Below the pieces are notes generated by a model, which ran no database searches, was not told the origin of the DNA, and worked only from the letters and a program-made list of their open reading frames with translations. Below, piece by piece: positions 1 to 10,849 of a stretch of DNA of 64,000 bases. Numbering within the stretch: the stretch's first letter is position 1; each line of letters starts with the position of its first letter. Location: the NCBI GenBank assembly GCA_019916065.1, contig CM034236.1, positions 10,091,334-10,155,333 of the forward strand. Direction: 5' to 3'. This stretch comes from Vitellaria paradoxa (Eukaryota; Streptophyta; Magnoliopsida; Ericales; Sapotaceae). Position numbers and translations under genes: made by a program.

Positions 1-455
1 AGAACAAGAAGAAAAAGGCAAAGAATGTTGATATTGAGATTGTGAAGGAACAGTTAAAAGAGGTCGAGGAAACCATCATGCAGCTGGTGGAGGTGAATGG
101 TCGATTGTCAAAACACGTCGAAGAGAGTTCTGAATTTTCCGATGGGAAGGCTTCACCAGAGTCAGAGGCCGCTGAGAATGTGCGAAGAAAAAGAGTCACT
201 GAGCAGGCAAGAAAAGGGTCAGAAAAGCTCGGGAGGTTGCTGTTGGAAGTTCAAAGAATCGAGTATGGGTTGTTGAAACTGGAGGATGAGAAGAAAAGCA
301 GAGGGAAGAACAGATTTTCGAGGAGTAGAACGGGCGTTATCCTGAAAAACTTCATTTACAGTGGGAGAAGAGGGAATCCAAGACACAAGAAGGCTTGTCT
401 TTGTGGGTGTTTCAGGCCTCCAACTAATGGAGAAGGTAATATTACGTTCAGTTAA
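1..455 (+). CDS. NETWORKED 1 (NET1/KIP1-like) protein, C-terminal part, partial at 5' end
   Basis: The open frame enters from the left edge (codons in phase with position 3) and ends at TAA 453-455. The residues are lysine- and glutamate-rich with heptad spacing, as in the long coiled coil of plant NET1 proteins, which bind actin through an N-terminal NAB domain and link actin to membranes. The C-terminal tail carries a basic SRSRT segment, a tyrosine/glycine stretch, a run of basic residues and then CLCGCFRPPT, which matches my memory of the Cys-rich tail that ends NET1A-D proteins. The NAB domain would lie outside the window. The visible part contains no intron. A GTG at 42 is only an internal valine codon, not a start. 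The NET1 call rests on the tail motif and coiled-coil composition; a homology search would settle which NET1 subclass it is. Confidence 0.75.
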   Translation, partial: NKKKKAKNVDIEIVKEQLKEVEETIMQLVEVNGRLSKHVEESSEFSDGKASPESEAAENVRRKRVTEQARKGSEKLGRLLLEVQRIEYGLLKLEDEKKSRGKNRFSRSRTGVILKNFIYSGRRGNPRHKKACLCGCFRPPTNGEGNITFS

Positions 456-495
456 ATCGGCTATAAATAATCACTCCTTGAAGTGTTCCTTGTAT

Positions 496-530
<35 letters not shown>

Positions 531-1640
531 GTATGCATGTATGAAGGGTTCATTTCTTGAATCAGTTGTTAGTAAATTTTCACCCTTAGTTTAGACAAGG
601 TCTACCAAGTAGATACATAATCCAATTTGAATAAGCTGCTCCCATGAGCCTCCTCTGTTTTTGTCTTGTGACATCTTTATGTAATATATCAGTATTATTA
701 GAAGTTGTATGTGTTTTTTGTCTTGTTTTTTCTTCTTTTGCTTTTGCTTTTTGTTTTGTTTATTTGTCCAAGCAGTCCAGTCTTGCATATACTGCATTGG
801 AACACCAATTAGAGTTTAAATTGTGATTCCTCTTGCTCTGAAACTTTTGTTTGCAATTGTGTTATGGACTGATTGACAGCGTATTCGTTTTAGAAACATA
901 TTTTCAGAAAGTCTTTTGAAAATTAGTTTGTAATTCAAAAAACAGTGTAAGGTAATTATATCTATAAATTAGTTTTGAAAAGAGAGAATTAAAAAATAAA
1001 AAAAATAAATACTAGTAAAAGTGAAATATAGGTGCAATTGCATTTTAGGACTTCATGCTGGGGTTGATCATGTAATTAAATTTTTTAAAAATAGAATTAT
1101 TGTATCAAACAGGTCAAAGTAACATGCTTCCTTAATTATTTCAATTTTCAGGGGACTAGTCACAAAAACTGAAAATTAATTGAAAGGTGTAGAATTGAAA
1201 TTAATTCCGGCACCATGGATATTTCTTAGGTTCGAAAATCGATTAGAATATATATATATATATATATATATATATGCTTGCAAGCAACTTGTTGAAAAGA
1301 AATCATCTTTTTATCATCTCCAAAACCCACCATGACAAGTACGTTGTTCTTTTTTTTCAAAGTATATTCTTTTTAAAGTCGCAAGAGTTGAGTTCTAACA
1401 AAATACGTGATTTATAATCAGAATTATTAGACTATTGGATTAAACATTAATGTTTTTTCTAAGTATTTTCTTTTTGAAGTCACAGGATTTGGATTTTGAC
1501 AAAGTACGTGACTTATAAATTGTTAGATTAAACATTAATGTCACGGGACTGATATATCGTACCTTTTTGAAGCGACAACAATTAGAATTTAATATCCCAC
1601 CCAAGTGAAATAAAAACTTTTCATATTAAAGCAACCCCCC
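456..1640. other. Intergenic region with microsatellites
   Basis: No gene is seen here. It holds the presumed NET1 3'UTR, a (TA)n/(GTAT)n microsatellite at about 495-543, a (TA)n run at about 1249-1275 and a degenerate tandem duplication at 1358-1545. Short open frames at 591-826 follow T-rich, low-complexity DNA and are not credible genes. Confidence 0.6.
1358..1545. repeat. Degenerate tandem duplication, about 95-bp unit
   Basis: Two imperfect copies, about 1358-1452 and 1457-1545, share in order a stretch like tattTTCTTTTTgAAGTC, then GCAAGA/CACAGGA, then ACAAAnTACGTGA, then GATTAAACATTAATG. A third partial copy starts near 1558. It lies just upstream of JIP23-like copy 1. Confidence 0.55.
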
Positions 1641-1689
1641 AAAGAGAAAAAGGACAGTGCTAGCCCCAGATGCCCATGTTACGCGTGTG

Positions 1690-1802
1690 AAGCTGGTGTA
1701 TCCATGTATATTGGTGTATTGCAGTGAGCTTTGGTCATCAACTAGTAGAATTCATAAGAAAGAAGGGACAGAGGGTGTTTATTAATTAGAATTTCTTACA
1801 AT
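1690..1802 (+). promoter_or_regulatory. Promoter/5'UTR of JIP23-like copy 1, TATA region degraded
   Basis: This aligns base for base with the intact copy upstream of the second JIP23-like gene (complement of about 21090-21195). Shared landmarks are AGCTGGTGTA, GTGAGCTTTG, TCATCAACTAGTAGAATTC and AGAAGGGACAGAGGGTG. Where copy 2 has TATATATATA, copy 1 has TCCATGTATA (1701-1710), so the core TATA is weakened. Reduced transcription is inference. Confidence 0.5.
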
Positions 1803-2499
1803 ATGGTGGGTAATGTGTTTGGCACCCCAATCACAAATGCTACTCTGATGGGATTGCCGGAGCACGCGGACAAAAAAATAACACGTAGAGACAGAGCGAA
1901 GGTGGCTCTCGACTGGATGAATGCAGAGAACAAAGACGAGAGGGCTCGGGTGTTTGTGGAGGGGCTGAAGAGTCAATGGGGGACTGGGGTGTCCACGCTT
2001 TGCCTGGTCTACAATGCCACTGGGGATATCATAAAATTCGTCACCAGCCACGACTGGTGGTGCCACATCGGACCAAGCCCCTACCCTGAAGAGATCGCCA
2101 ATGGCCAGTGGGGCGCGTTCCTGCACGTCAAAAGGTCTGCAACTGCCAATGGCTCGGAGACAGCTGTTGTCTATCGTGGTCTGAACAACGACGGATGTGA
2201 ACGCGACTGGATGTTGGCTTGGTCTAACCCGTGGGGTAAAATATTCGGCTATAACAACAGGGTAAGTACGCGCGTACTTTTGAAATTTTTATTGACGTCC
2301 TGTTTGCCACACTAAAATAAATCAAAATTATTAATTTTAACTAATTTTTTTTTTATTTTCTTTCAACCAAATTTCGTCACGTATTACTTTTATATTAAAT
2401 CTTTGTATTTTTATTATATTTTTTGCCTAATTTTTTTTCAACCAATTAGGGCCGAAATATGGGAGTATTGGATTGGGGGCCTTGAAATTGCTTTTTCAC

Positions 2500-2925
2500 T
2501 TTATTTGGAATGGTAAATTTGATGTAATTTGATTTTATTTGATAAAAATTTTCACTAATCCTTATGTTTCGAATTAAAATAAAATTTTATGAGTTAGATT
2601 TAATTTCTTTTCATAATTTAAAATTTATACTTTCTATATTATTTGAAATCTAATATAAAATAATAGAATTTGATGAGAATTCATTTTTTTCTTAAACCAG
2701 TTAAGTAAGTGGACAAATTTATCATCATATATCATATTTACCTTATTTTCTATTTCCCATTAACATGTTCAAATTTGATATTTTTCTTAAATCAAATCAA
2801 TTCAATTCTTAAGTTTAAAATGTGTTTCAAATACAAAATTTTATTTATCAAAGTTAATCAAATCAAAGCAATTCATTATTTTAAAATCAAATTAATTCTA
2901 AGGATGAATGTTTCCACTTAGAGTG
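2500..2925 (+). repeat. MITE-like repeat in the intron of JIP23-like copy 1
   Basis: About 420 bp of AT-rich sequence is repeated in inverse orientation at about 10242-10636. Shared landmarks in order are GTAAATTTGA, AATTAAAATAAAATTTTATGAGT, AATAGAATTTGAT, AAGTGGACAAATTTATCAT, AAATCAATTCAATTCTTAA and ATACAAAATTTTATTTATCAA. The outer ends look like an imperfect inverted repeat starting CACTnnA. I could not fix the target duplication, so the borders are approximate. It accounts for part of the greater length of this intron (1.7 kb against 0.7 kb in copy 2). Confidence 0.6.
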
Positions 2926-4075
2926 TTCAACTTTAGGTTCCTAAAATTAAATGCTAATTGTTCAATCCATCTGGAATCCATCTAGAGTTGATCTAATCTT
3001 AAATTTAAAAATACAATTGTTTATTTTTGTAGAGGTAAACTAGTAAATAATTGAAAAAAAGAAAATATTCAATAATTAAGTTTTCAATTAAGAGAGATAA
3101 AAATTAAAACCAAATAAAAGGAGACAAAAAGTTAAAACTACGCTGAAGAAGGAAGATATTTATGGATAATATTCAGAAGAATCAAAGAATAACTCACAAT
3201 TATGAAAGAAAATTCGGAATGCAACTTGATCAAGTCTAATATTGGACACTATATTCTTAAGAATGAATTTGTTCCCCACATGTGTTTTTAGTTTAATGGA
3301 CATCAGTCTCTTAGAATAGAATAGTCACACACCCATGGAAACAGTAATTTGTGTGTTCCGTCCAACCAAAAACTTTATTTGTACCCAATGTATGCAATAA
3401 TTTTTTAAGCAAAAAAGTTGAATTATTTAATACAAGAAATTAGTGTTTAAATAGGCATTGAAGTGACTTTTCTAAAGAGGCGAACTCATGTTTGTTGGAG
3501 AAGAACAAACATCAGTCATGATTTGAGTCAACTTGAGCCCAAGTTGGGTCAGCGGTACAACTGCACAATATAAGTTAACCCATCTAGATCTTTCCCCTCT
3601 ACAAAACATGAGTGCCCTTTTCATTAAACTTGATATATATAAGTTGGTAAATTATTTCATGGATTTTTAATGTAGAATAAACCCACTTTTCCTATTGCCA
3701 ACATGTTTACTTTGAAATTAATTTTCATTCAATTAATTCATAATTTTGAACAATTGAATATATGATTATAAAGTTTTCATTAAATATTTTGATTTCACAT
3801 TTGATTTAAATTTAATAATTCGTGAATATTACATAAATATTGATTTAAAATTAAAGAAAAAAATCATTAAAACTATGAATTCCAATATGCATGACGTAGG
3901 TCTCACTTTATAAATCGGACGCTAGAAGTTAGAACGACATGATTTTTTAACAAATTTTGAAAAATCTTGCATTTGTGAACAGGTACACATAGATATCCGT
4001 GGACCTGATTCCTTCCCACAACTTTGGGATCACGTCAATGCCTCATTGTTGAAGTCTGGAAACCGTGATACAGAC

Positions 4076-4623
4076 GGCCGACTTAGGGGTAAGCCCAACA
4101 AGACCTTGGGCTGGGGCAATCCCTGAGCCAGCAACCCCCTGAGCTGATTTTTTTTTTTTTTTTTTTTGAATTAAAGGTAAACACACAACCTCCTTTGTCT
4201 TAGCACTCACTCTCCCTCACAGGCCTGACCTCTCCCACCCTCTTCTTCAGTCGCGTATTCTCCCTCCCTCGTCGTCGATTTGCACTAATGACAGTGGCAG
4301 CCCATCGACGACTTGCCTCAGCAAAGAATTGGTAAGCCCTTATCTCTTTCTCTCCTCTTTGAGCTCTTAACTCTTTATCCCGCTCTCCTTCTCATTTTTT
4401 TTTTTTTTTGGTTGGGATTCTAGTTATTTGGGAGTTGTTACAGGCAAGGGGTGTTGAATAATGGCTGATTTGGGTATTTGTTGAGGTAGCAAGTAGTGGG
4501 TTTAGTTGATTTGAGTGGTTAATTGGTGGTAGCATAAGGAGCTGAGGGATTTAAGTGAAATTAAAATGTTAAGTTCTCACACACACACACACTGACACAC
4601 ACTATGTATGCGTAATTTCTTGA

Positions 4624-4659
<36 letters not shown>

Positions 4660-5098
4660 CATACTTTTACTGTGTCATGTACTAAATATTGGGGGGTTGG
4701 TTGATTTTTGGGTGTTTATTGAGGCAGGTTGGATTATTCTTGTTATTCTAGAATTTTGATTGTGATTTTGTATGTTTAAAGGTTCCTGTTGTGTCAAATC
4801 CAGATCCTTTTTTTGTGGTGTGCTTTATGTACTGAATCTGCCATTTTTTTATATACTTGCCAAGGTTTCTTTGAAATTCTATTTCATTTTATGGCATTCC
4901 ACACTTGATCAGGACCATCTCCATTAGGTATCCATTCCTCAAATTTAAGGTTAGTATCCTTTTCTGGCATTTTACCTTTTCTAGTGTGTTATATCGATTC
5001 CATGAGAGATGTATCATGTATGTTGTTGGAATCAAATCTCTGTTTTGTTTTCTTGGATTTTATTTTCGTGATTGAAAGTATAATAGCCTATAGGTACC
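4076..5098 (+). other. 5' leader of the hAT element, probable 5'UTR with intron
   Basis: This stretch has no coding potential. A plausible donor GGTAAGCCC lies at about 4331 and a plausible acceptor CTATAG lies just before the first transposase ATG at 5099. They suggest a spliced 5'UTR, as in other hAT transposase genes. It also holds low-complexity T, CT, CACA and TA tracts. Confidence 0.4.
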
Positions 5099-7666
5099 AT
5101 GATGAAGAATGAGGATGACAAGAATAGATTGAAGTTTCGGAAACAGAAGTCTGGTTCTTTCAATAGAAAAGTCAAACAACGAAAAGACGTAATAGAAAAA
5201 TCACTAATGGGTTCGATCTCTTGCCTCTTTAATGCAAAAAGACAAAAATCTTTACTTTCGAGTCAAGTTGAAGAAGCAAGTGATGAAGAAAAAAATAGAG
5301 GAATGTGTTAATGAAGAAGCAAGTGATGAAGACAAAATGGAGGAATGTGTTCATGAGGGGCACAATGAAGACCCTATTCTTATGAATGATAATCTTGAGG
5401 ATGGAGGTGTCCTTAACCTTGAGAAAGATGTTGACGTGAACTATGATCCGAGATTATGGGGAAATATTAATGACACTAAGAGGGTAATGTTAGTTCTACG
5501 AGGCCCTATAAAGATCTCAAGAGAAAATGATGCATTTCCAAGAGAAAGTACTTGTGGGAGACACTTTTCTTCCAAATTCTACATTTGTGATCTTCCAAAT
5601 GGTGAGAAGCAAGAAAAAAAGTGGCTTGTGTATTCAAATGAGTTGAATAAGGTATTTTGTTTTTGTTGCAAGTTATTCAAGTCTAAACCAATGACAACTA
5701 GTTTGGCCGAAAAGGGAACTAGTGATTGGCATAACCTTCCTACAAAGCTAAGAGAGCATGAAAGGAATATGGAACATATCGCCAATGTTGTGAGGTAGGT
5801 AGACTTGCACAATGGACTTCAACAAAAAGCAACAATTGACAAGAAAATGGAAAAACAAATTGATAGAGAGAGAGTTCATTGGAAGATGATACTAGTTCGA
5901 ATCATTGGGGTTGTTAAGACTCTTTTTTGAAATAATTTGCCATTTCGTGGAATAAATGAGAAGATTTATGAGAAGAATAATGGACTTTTTTGTCAACTTA
6001 TTGAATTTGTTGCGGAATTTGATCCTATTATGCAAGAGCACCTTCAGCGTGTGGTAGATAAAGAAATTCAACATCATTATCTTAGCCACAAAATCCAAAA
6101 TGAATTGATAAGCTTGTTGGCGAAGGAGATTAAAGAAAAAATGTTGAAAAAGATTTTAAGAGCAAAGTACTTCTCGGTTATTCTTGATTGTACTCTGGAT
6201 CTAAGTCATGAAGAACGAATGTCTATTATTATAACATGTGTGGATGTTGAGGATGAAAGTAAAGTCAAAGTGGAGGAGTTCTTTCTTGGGTTTATAAAGG
6301 TTGATGACACATCGGGGCTTGGGCTTTTCAAGCGACTTGAAGATGCTTTGGTTGATCTAAAACTCAACATTGATGATATAAGAGAACAAGGTTATGAGAA
6401 TGATTCAAATATAAAAGGTAAACATCAAGGTGTACAAAAAAGGCTACTAGATGTCAATCCTACAGCATTTTACATTCCATGTGGTTGTCATAGTTTGAAC
6501 CTTGCACTATGTGATATGGCAAAATCTTGTGTGAAAGCAAGGAAATTTTTTGCATATGTGCAAAAAGTTTATACTTTGTTTTTGGGTTCAACACATCGGT
6601 GGGATCTTCTTCGAACTTATGTGAAGGGTTTGACACCAAAGGCATTGTCGGTAACTCGTTGGGAATGCCATGTTGAGAGTGTTAGAGCAATAAGAAGCCA
6701 AGCACCGGAATTAAGAGATGCATTGATTGAAATTGCAAACATTTCTAAAAAGGATGTTGTGATGGCAGAAGCTAAAGGCTTGTGCAATAATGCTTTAGAG
6801 GATTTTGAGTTCTTGATTAGCTTGTGTATTTGGTACAAAATCTTAGACAAGGTTAATCAAGTCAGCAAAATTCTTCAACGAGAAGAGATGGACCTTGAAG
6901 ATGCAATTACAAGAATAAAGGAGTTGTTTTTATTCTTTGAAAAGCTTAGAGAAGATGGTTTTGAAGACTTGATGAATGAAGCCAAAGAACTTGCATATGA
7001 AGTTGGTATTGATCCAGTATTCGCAAAAAAAAAAGAGTTGTTCGCAGAAAAAAACAATTTAATGAGAATTTGGGAGATGATGTCGATGAAAGTCAATCAC
7101 TGGAAGGTAATTTTAGAGTTACTTATTTCCTCTACATTATAGATCAAGCTCTTACATTGCTTAAGGATCAATTTAAGCAATTTGAACTTTATGAAGCAAC
7201 CTTTGGATTTTTGTTTAACGCAAAATTCAAAAGTGTTAATGAAGAGCAATTGAAGGAGCATTGTAATAAATTAGAAAGTTTCTTGAAATATAAGGAATAT
7301 GGAGATATTTAAGGGGATGAGCTATTCTAAGAACTTAGACATTTGAAAACAATATTACCGAAGGAAGTGACAAAAGCAATTGACATCCTCAATTTTATAA
7401 TGTCTTATTAGAAAAATGGTGGTTTCCAAATGGTATGGGTTGCATATCGAATTTTGTTGACTATACTGGTTACAGTTGCTTCAGCAGAGAGGAGTTTTTC
7501 TAAGTTGAAGTTGATAAAAACTTACCTTTGGACTACCATGCCACAAAAGAGATTAAGTGAATTGGCTATGATGTCTATTGAAAATGAGTTCTTAGATAAA
7601 TTGACTTATGATGACATAATCGAAGAATTTGCTTCAAAAAATGCAAGAAGAAGTTGTTTTTGTTGA
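5099..7666 (+). pseudogene. hAT transposase (TTF-type zinc finger, DUF4371, hAT C-terminal dimerisation), degenerate
   Basis: The transposase is in pieces. The first part (ATG 5099) is Lys-rich. A frame change near the A-run at about 5286-5296 leads to 5232-5798, which contains the TTF-type zinc-finger region (YDPRLWG, GRHFSSKFY, VFCFCCKLF, GTSDWHNL, H-x-x-N). In-frame stops follow at 5796 and near 5925. The next part, 5937-7142, is the DUF4371/RNase-H-like core, with YFSVILDCT, FIKVDDTSGLGLF, QGYENDSN, KGKHQGVQKRLLD, PCGCHSLNL and SVTRWE. A one-base shift near 7050-7065 moves to another frame, which has further stops at 7310, 7331 and about 7408. The last part, 7430-7666, is the dimerisation segment with VASAERSFSKLKLIK. 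At least four stops and two shifts make it non-functional. The domain order is that of plant ZMYM1-like hAT transposases. Confidence 0.85.
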
Positions 7667-7966
7667 ATTGGATCGTGCTAATTATAAAGCACCATAACCG
7701 ATTAAGAAAAATTTTTTAGTTTTTTTGATGTAATTCAAGTTAACTGCATAATATAACTTTGATTTTGTTTTGTTTTTGCTTTAACTTGTATGACTTTTTT
7801 TTTTAATGAATTAGTATAAGGGGGCAACCATGTTCGGGGTCGGTTTAGGGCAACCCAAATGTCAGGGCCGACCCTGGATACAGACACATGGGATGGCTGC
7901 AAGTCGACTGCTTCAACTGGCGAATACACATCACTGAAAGTGGGGGCAATCTTCACTCTCCTCTGA

Positions 7967-8528
7967 AAATAAATTAGGACTCACAATTTCCTCATGCGCA
8001 CGTACACAGATTAATTAATATTTAAGAGCTTTCATGTTTGGAAATAAACTGTTAGCTAGAGGATAATAATAAGGCTCAACGTTATGAAAGAGAAGAGACT
8101 ACCATCACTGATATTAATCTTGTGACATCAAAATTGTGAGTACAAATAAAAGTAAATTTTAAAATATTAATTGAATTACTCATAATTCTGATGTCATACT
8201 CTTCAAATTCATATGTTATAACTAGTGTGTGATTTATCTTTTACATACGCTTGGCTCTTTTATTTTTATTTTCTCCTTTTTTTTTTTTCCTTTCTTGTAT
8301 CAGTGCTTGTGTGCTTTTCTTTTGTGTGTACTAATTAATATATAATAGTACCATGCATGGGCCATAATTTTATGTTGTCAAGTTTTTGATAGAAACAAAT
8401 ATTGTTGATATTGTACGGAAGTTACCCGGTCGATGCATTTTTATTTTGCAATGAAATATGGCACAAACGTTGATACAAGAAACGGAGAAAACTTCTTACA
8501 AGTGACTGTATCTTCATATTCTTTAGAC
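7967..8528 (+). other. 3' flank of JIP23-like copy 1, partly shared with copy 2
   Basis: No gene is seen. About 8290-8400 matches the region downstream of copy 2 (complement of about 19440-19560). Shared landmarks are TTTCTTGTATCA, GTGCTTTTCTTT, GTGTGTACTAATTAA/TAACG, GCATGGGCCA and CAAGTTTTTGATAGAA. The duplication therefore included the 3'UTR and flank. Confidence 0.55.
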
Positions 8529-8531
8529 TTA

Positions 8532-8795
8532 GGCTATGATTGGAAAATTAAGAAGTCTTTAAGTATTTAGTTACTTAATCTTTTGATTTTTTTTTATTTT
8601 TTTGAAATAATCAAATTTATCTTTTTACGTTTTAAACTTCTTTTAAATCAAGAAAAACAAAAATGTCAAATTAATAAAAAATTAAAAAATTAATTTTTTT
8701 TCCTCTTCAAATATTAAAAAAAAAAAATTAACTTTTTAATAGATAGCTAACAGCCAACTACTAAAAAAAAGAAAAATTCCTTCTCAAACTAAGCC
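8532..8795. mobile_element. Tourist/Harbinger-like MITE with TTA target duplication
   Basis: A 264-bp AT-rich insert is bordered by TTA (8529-8531 and 8796-8798). Its ends are GGCTATGATTGGAAA and, reverse-complemented, GGCTTAGTTTGAGAA. The paralogous site near copy 2 (around 19418-19424) has a single TTA joined to the same flank (TTATTGTGCAAAGAAC) and no such insert, which supports a real insertion. It contains no ORF. Confidence 0.6.
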
Positions 8796-8798
8796 TTA

Positions 8799-9060
8799 TT
8801 TTGCAAAGAACTTCATATCTTCCAAATAGAAGTTGCCTCTAGTTGAGGGGAACTGCTGTTGCTAGTTAAGCTTGAAACAGTGGATGAGAAATGCATTTCA
8901 TGTATCATTGTGGCGCCAATTCCAGAGCTCAACGATAATTCATGAAAACCATGAAATCTGCATTTAAAAAAAAAAAAAGAAATAAAATCTTCTAAACAAG
9001 ATATGAGACTAATACTGTATGCACACTCATTTGGGGAAGGACCTGAATTTATAATTAATG
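8799..9060 (+). repeat. Segment duplicated in inverse orientation near JIP23-like copy 2
   Basis: This matches the complement of 19307-19420 and, beyond a MITE, 18600-18745. Landmarks are GCAAAGAACTTCATATCT, CTCTAGTTGAGGGGAA, TGAAACAGTGGATGAGA, CCATGAAATCT and AACAAGATnTGAG. The order is collinear, so this is part of the same inverted duplication as the genes. A short ORF here (8813-9067, minus) lies in the duplicated segment, is not conserved and has no recognisable product. Confidence 0.7.
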
Positions 9061-9067
9061 AGATCAA

Positions 9068-10241
9068 AATTATATGTTCAAGGTAAATGGAGATAAAAGT
9101 TTAATAATGATGGAAAAAAAATTAATTTATAATAAAAATAAAAATTAATAAAATCTTGACATAATAACTGCAAAAATGTTAGAAATTCAATCTGAGCATT
9201 TATCAATTGAAAAACAATCGTAATATTTTGGAAATGAAGAAAATCAGTTCGAAGATTCAAGAACGTAAGTAATATAAGCATTAATTATTTCAGAATTTTG
9301 GTTATTAGTTTACAATGAATTGAAGAAAAATTCAGTATTTCCCATCTTTGTTTATGACTAATAAAAAATTATACAAAAAATAAATATTTTAAAAAATATT
9401 AAAAAAACATTCATCCAAATAATTAATTTAAGAAAATATAGAATTAAAGGCATAAAACAATTACTTTGAGGAATTAGAAATCACACAAATTCACGTAGTT
9501 TCCACCTTAGCCTAAATTAGTCAAGATTTATAGTTACAAGCGATAACCCAAAAAAAAAAACTAGAAAAAAAGAAGAAAAAATATTCTAGGGTTTAAGATA
9601 TCTTTTCGAAGTTTGAACATGTCATATTTATAATTACATAATAATCGTAATTAAAATAGAAGAAATACTTCTTAAAATTGACTTAAAATAAATTAGAAAT
9701 CTCACTTCTGGTAGTCTTGTTCGAGCGTTGAGTCAAATTAAATTATTTTTTTCCTCCCCACCAAACGACATGTTAACATGAAGCTTTACATTTCAACCTC
9801 AAACAATTCTAGCTTTCGCATCATGCACGTTAGAACGTGTTACGCCATCAACAATTGAAGTTAGTAACACTAAGAGTACTTTTAATCTTCGAATCCAATT
9901 GGAAAGAAGCCTCTCCCCCCCCCCCCCCTTTTTCATTTAATTGGTTTTAAAAGATTAAAAATTATTTCTGCAACTATGGTTCTCTAGGACAAATCCCTTC
10001 GAATCTATACCCATCATCAAAGTTTGCTCATGGGGTCTAGGTTTAACAAAGTTTATATATGATATGGAGAATAAGAGTAGAGGATCTAATTCTTGTAAGA
10101 TCATATGCGCATTTTTTCAGATTCCAAGCATATTTATCCAACACTTCCAAAAAAAAGAAAAAGAGAAGAAAAGAAAGAAAGAAAAATATTCATCCATTAC
10201 TTTCCTTTTGTCCTTTTCATTTTTATCTTAAAAAAGCAATA
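9068..10241. other. AT-rich intergenic region, nothing recognised
   Basis: I see no gene or repeat with clear borders. It has a C-run at about 9907-9927 and purine-rich tracts near 10150-10185. Confidence 0.5.
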
Positions 10242-10636
10242 GCACTCCATTTGAAAAAATTCCTCTTTTAAAATTGGTTTGATTTTAAAATAAAGAATTG
10301 ATTTGATTTGATAAATAAAATTTTGTATTTAAAGTATATTTTGAATTTAAGAATTGAATTGATTTGGTTCAAGAGAAATACCAAATTTCACCAAGTAGAA
10401 AACATAGTAAATATGATAAATAATGATAAATTTGTCCACTTATTTAGTTGATTTAATAAAATAATAATTCTTATCAAATTCTATTATATTTTAAATTAGA
10501 CTTCAAATGATATAAAAATTTCAAAATTTAAGTTATAAAATCAAATCTAATCAAACTCATAAAATTTTATTTTAATTCTAAGATAAGAATTAGCGAGAAT
10601 TCTCGTCAAATTTATCACTCCCAAGGGAGAGTAAAG
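10242..10636 (-). repeat. MITE-like repeat, inverse copy of the one at 2500-2925
   Basis: The reverse complement runs collinearly with 2500-2925. The ends (CACTCCATTTG on the left, CCCAAGGGAGAGTA on the right) are only a rough inverted repeat, and no clear target duplication is visible. Confidence 0.6.
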
Positions 10637-10656
10637 GAAATATTCCTATTAACTGA

Positions 10657-10827
10657 TTTAACACCAACAGTATTTTTTCTCCAAATTCCAGTAAACTTTT
10701 AGAATCTCTTGGGCCACTCAGACATGAACTTCTTAGATATGATCTTACCATCCAGTACAACCGTGCTGAGAGACTAAATGTGATGCTTGATCCCTTTGAT
10801 CATGGCGCCATGCGTAGAGGTTCGTAG
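10657..10827 (+). pseudogene. Possible coding fragment (exon relic), unrecognised
   Basis: A 56-codon open frame ends at TAG 10825-10827. From about codon 13 it reads like real protein: a Leu-, Arg- and charged-residue-rich stretch with RHELLRYDLTIQYNRAE followed by NVMLDPFDHGAMRRG. Its composition is far less AT-rich than the DNA on either side. There is a possible splice acceptor TTCCAG just before it (10685-10690). I do not recognise the family. It may be one exon of a broken gene or a fragment carried by a repeat. Confidence 0.35.
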
Positions 10828-10849
10828 TTAACTCTTTCGTTTGGAAATG

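Larger units (their letters stand above)
4076..7876 (+). mobile_element. hAT-superfamily DNA transposon (ZMYM1/TTF-type), inserted in JIP23 exon 2
   Basis: A 9-bp direct repeat GATACAGAC lies at both borders (4067-4075 and 7877-7885), and the host reading frame is restored exactly if one copy and the insert are ignored. hAT elements make 8-bp duplications, so one of the nine bases may be chance. The right end reads (reverse complement) CAGGGTCGGCCCTGACATTT, a typical plant hAT terminus. The left end, CAGACGGCCGAC at 4071 or GGCCGAC at 4076, is a degraded match, so the exact left border is uncertain by 5 bp. Inside are a T-run, a CT-rich leader (about 4190-4290), a (TA)n run near 4630-4657 and one transposase gene on the + strand. 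Confidence 0.85.
1803..7966 (+). pseudogene. 23-kDa jasmonate-induced protein (JIP23)-like gene, copy 1, exon 2 split by a hAT element
   Basis: Exon 1 is 1803-2261 (153 codons, phase 0, donor GTAAGT). The intron is 2262-3982. Exon 2 begins at 3983 after CAG and reads in frame to 4075, where a transposon interrupts it. The frame resumes at 7886 (after the duplicated GATACAGAC at 7877-7885) and stops at TGA 7964-7966. Without the insert the product would be 210 residues, the size expected of JIP23. Landmarks shared with copy 2 are FGxPITxATLMGLPE, RARVFVEGLKSQWG, HDWWxHIGPSPYP, NGQWGAFLHVKR and WSNPWGK/WTNPWGK. Reading through into the transposon adds 16 foreign codons and stops at 4124-4126, losing the last 27 native codons. 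JIP23 proteins accumulate after jasmonate or osmotic stress; their biochemical role is unknown to me. The locus is probably inactive or makes a protein with an altered tail. Confidence 0.8.

Noticed and set aside
8813..9067. 84-codon minus-strand frame
   Set aside because: It lies in the 3' flank duplicated near copy 2, where the frame is not kept, and includes a poly-Phe tract from an A-run.
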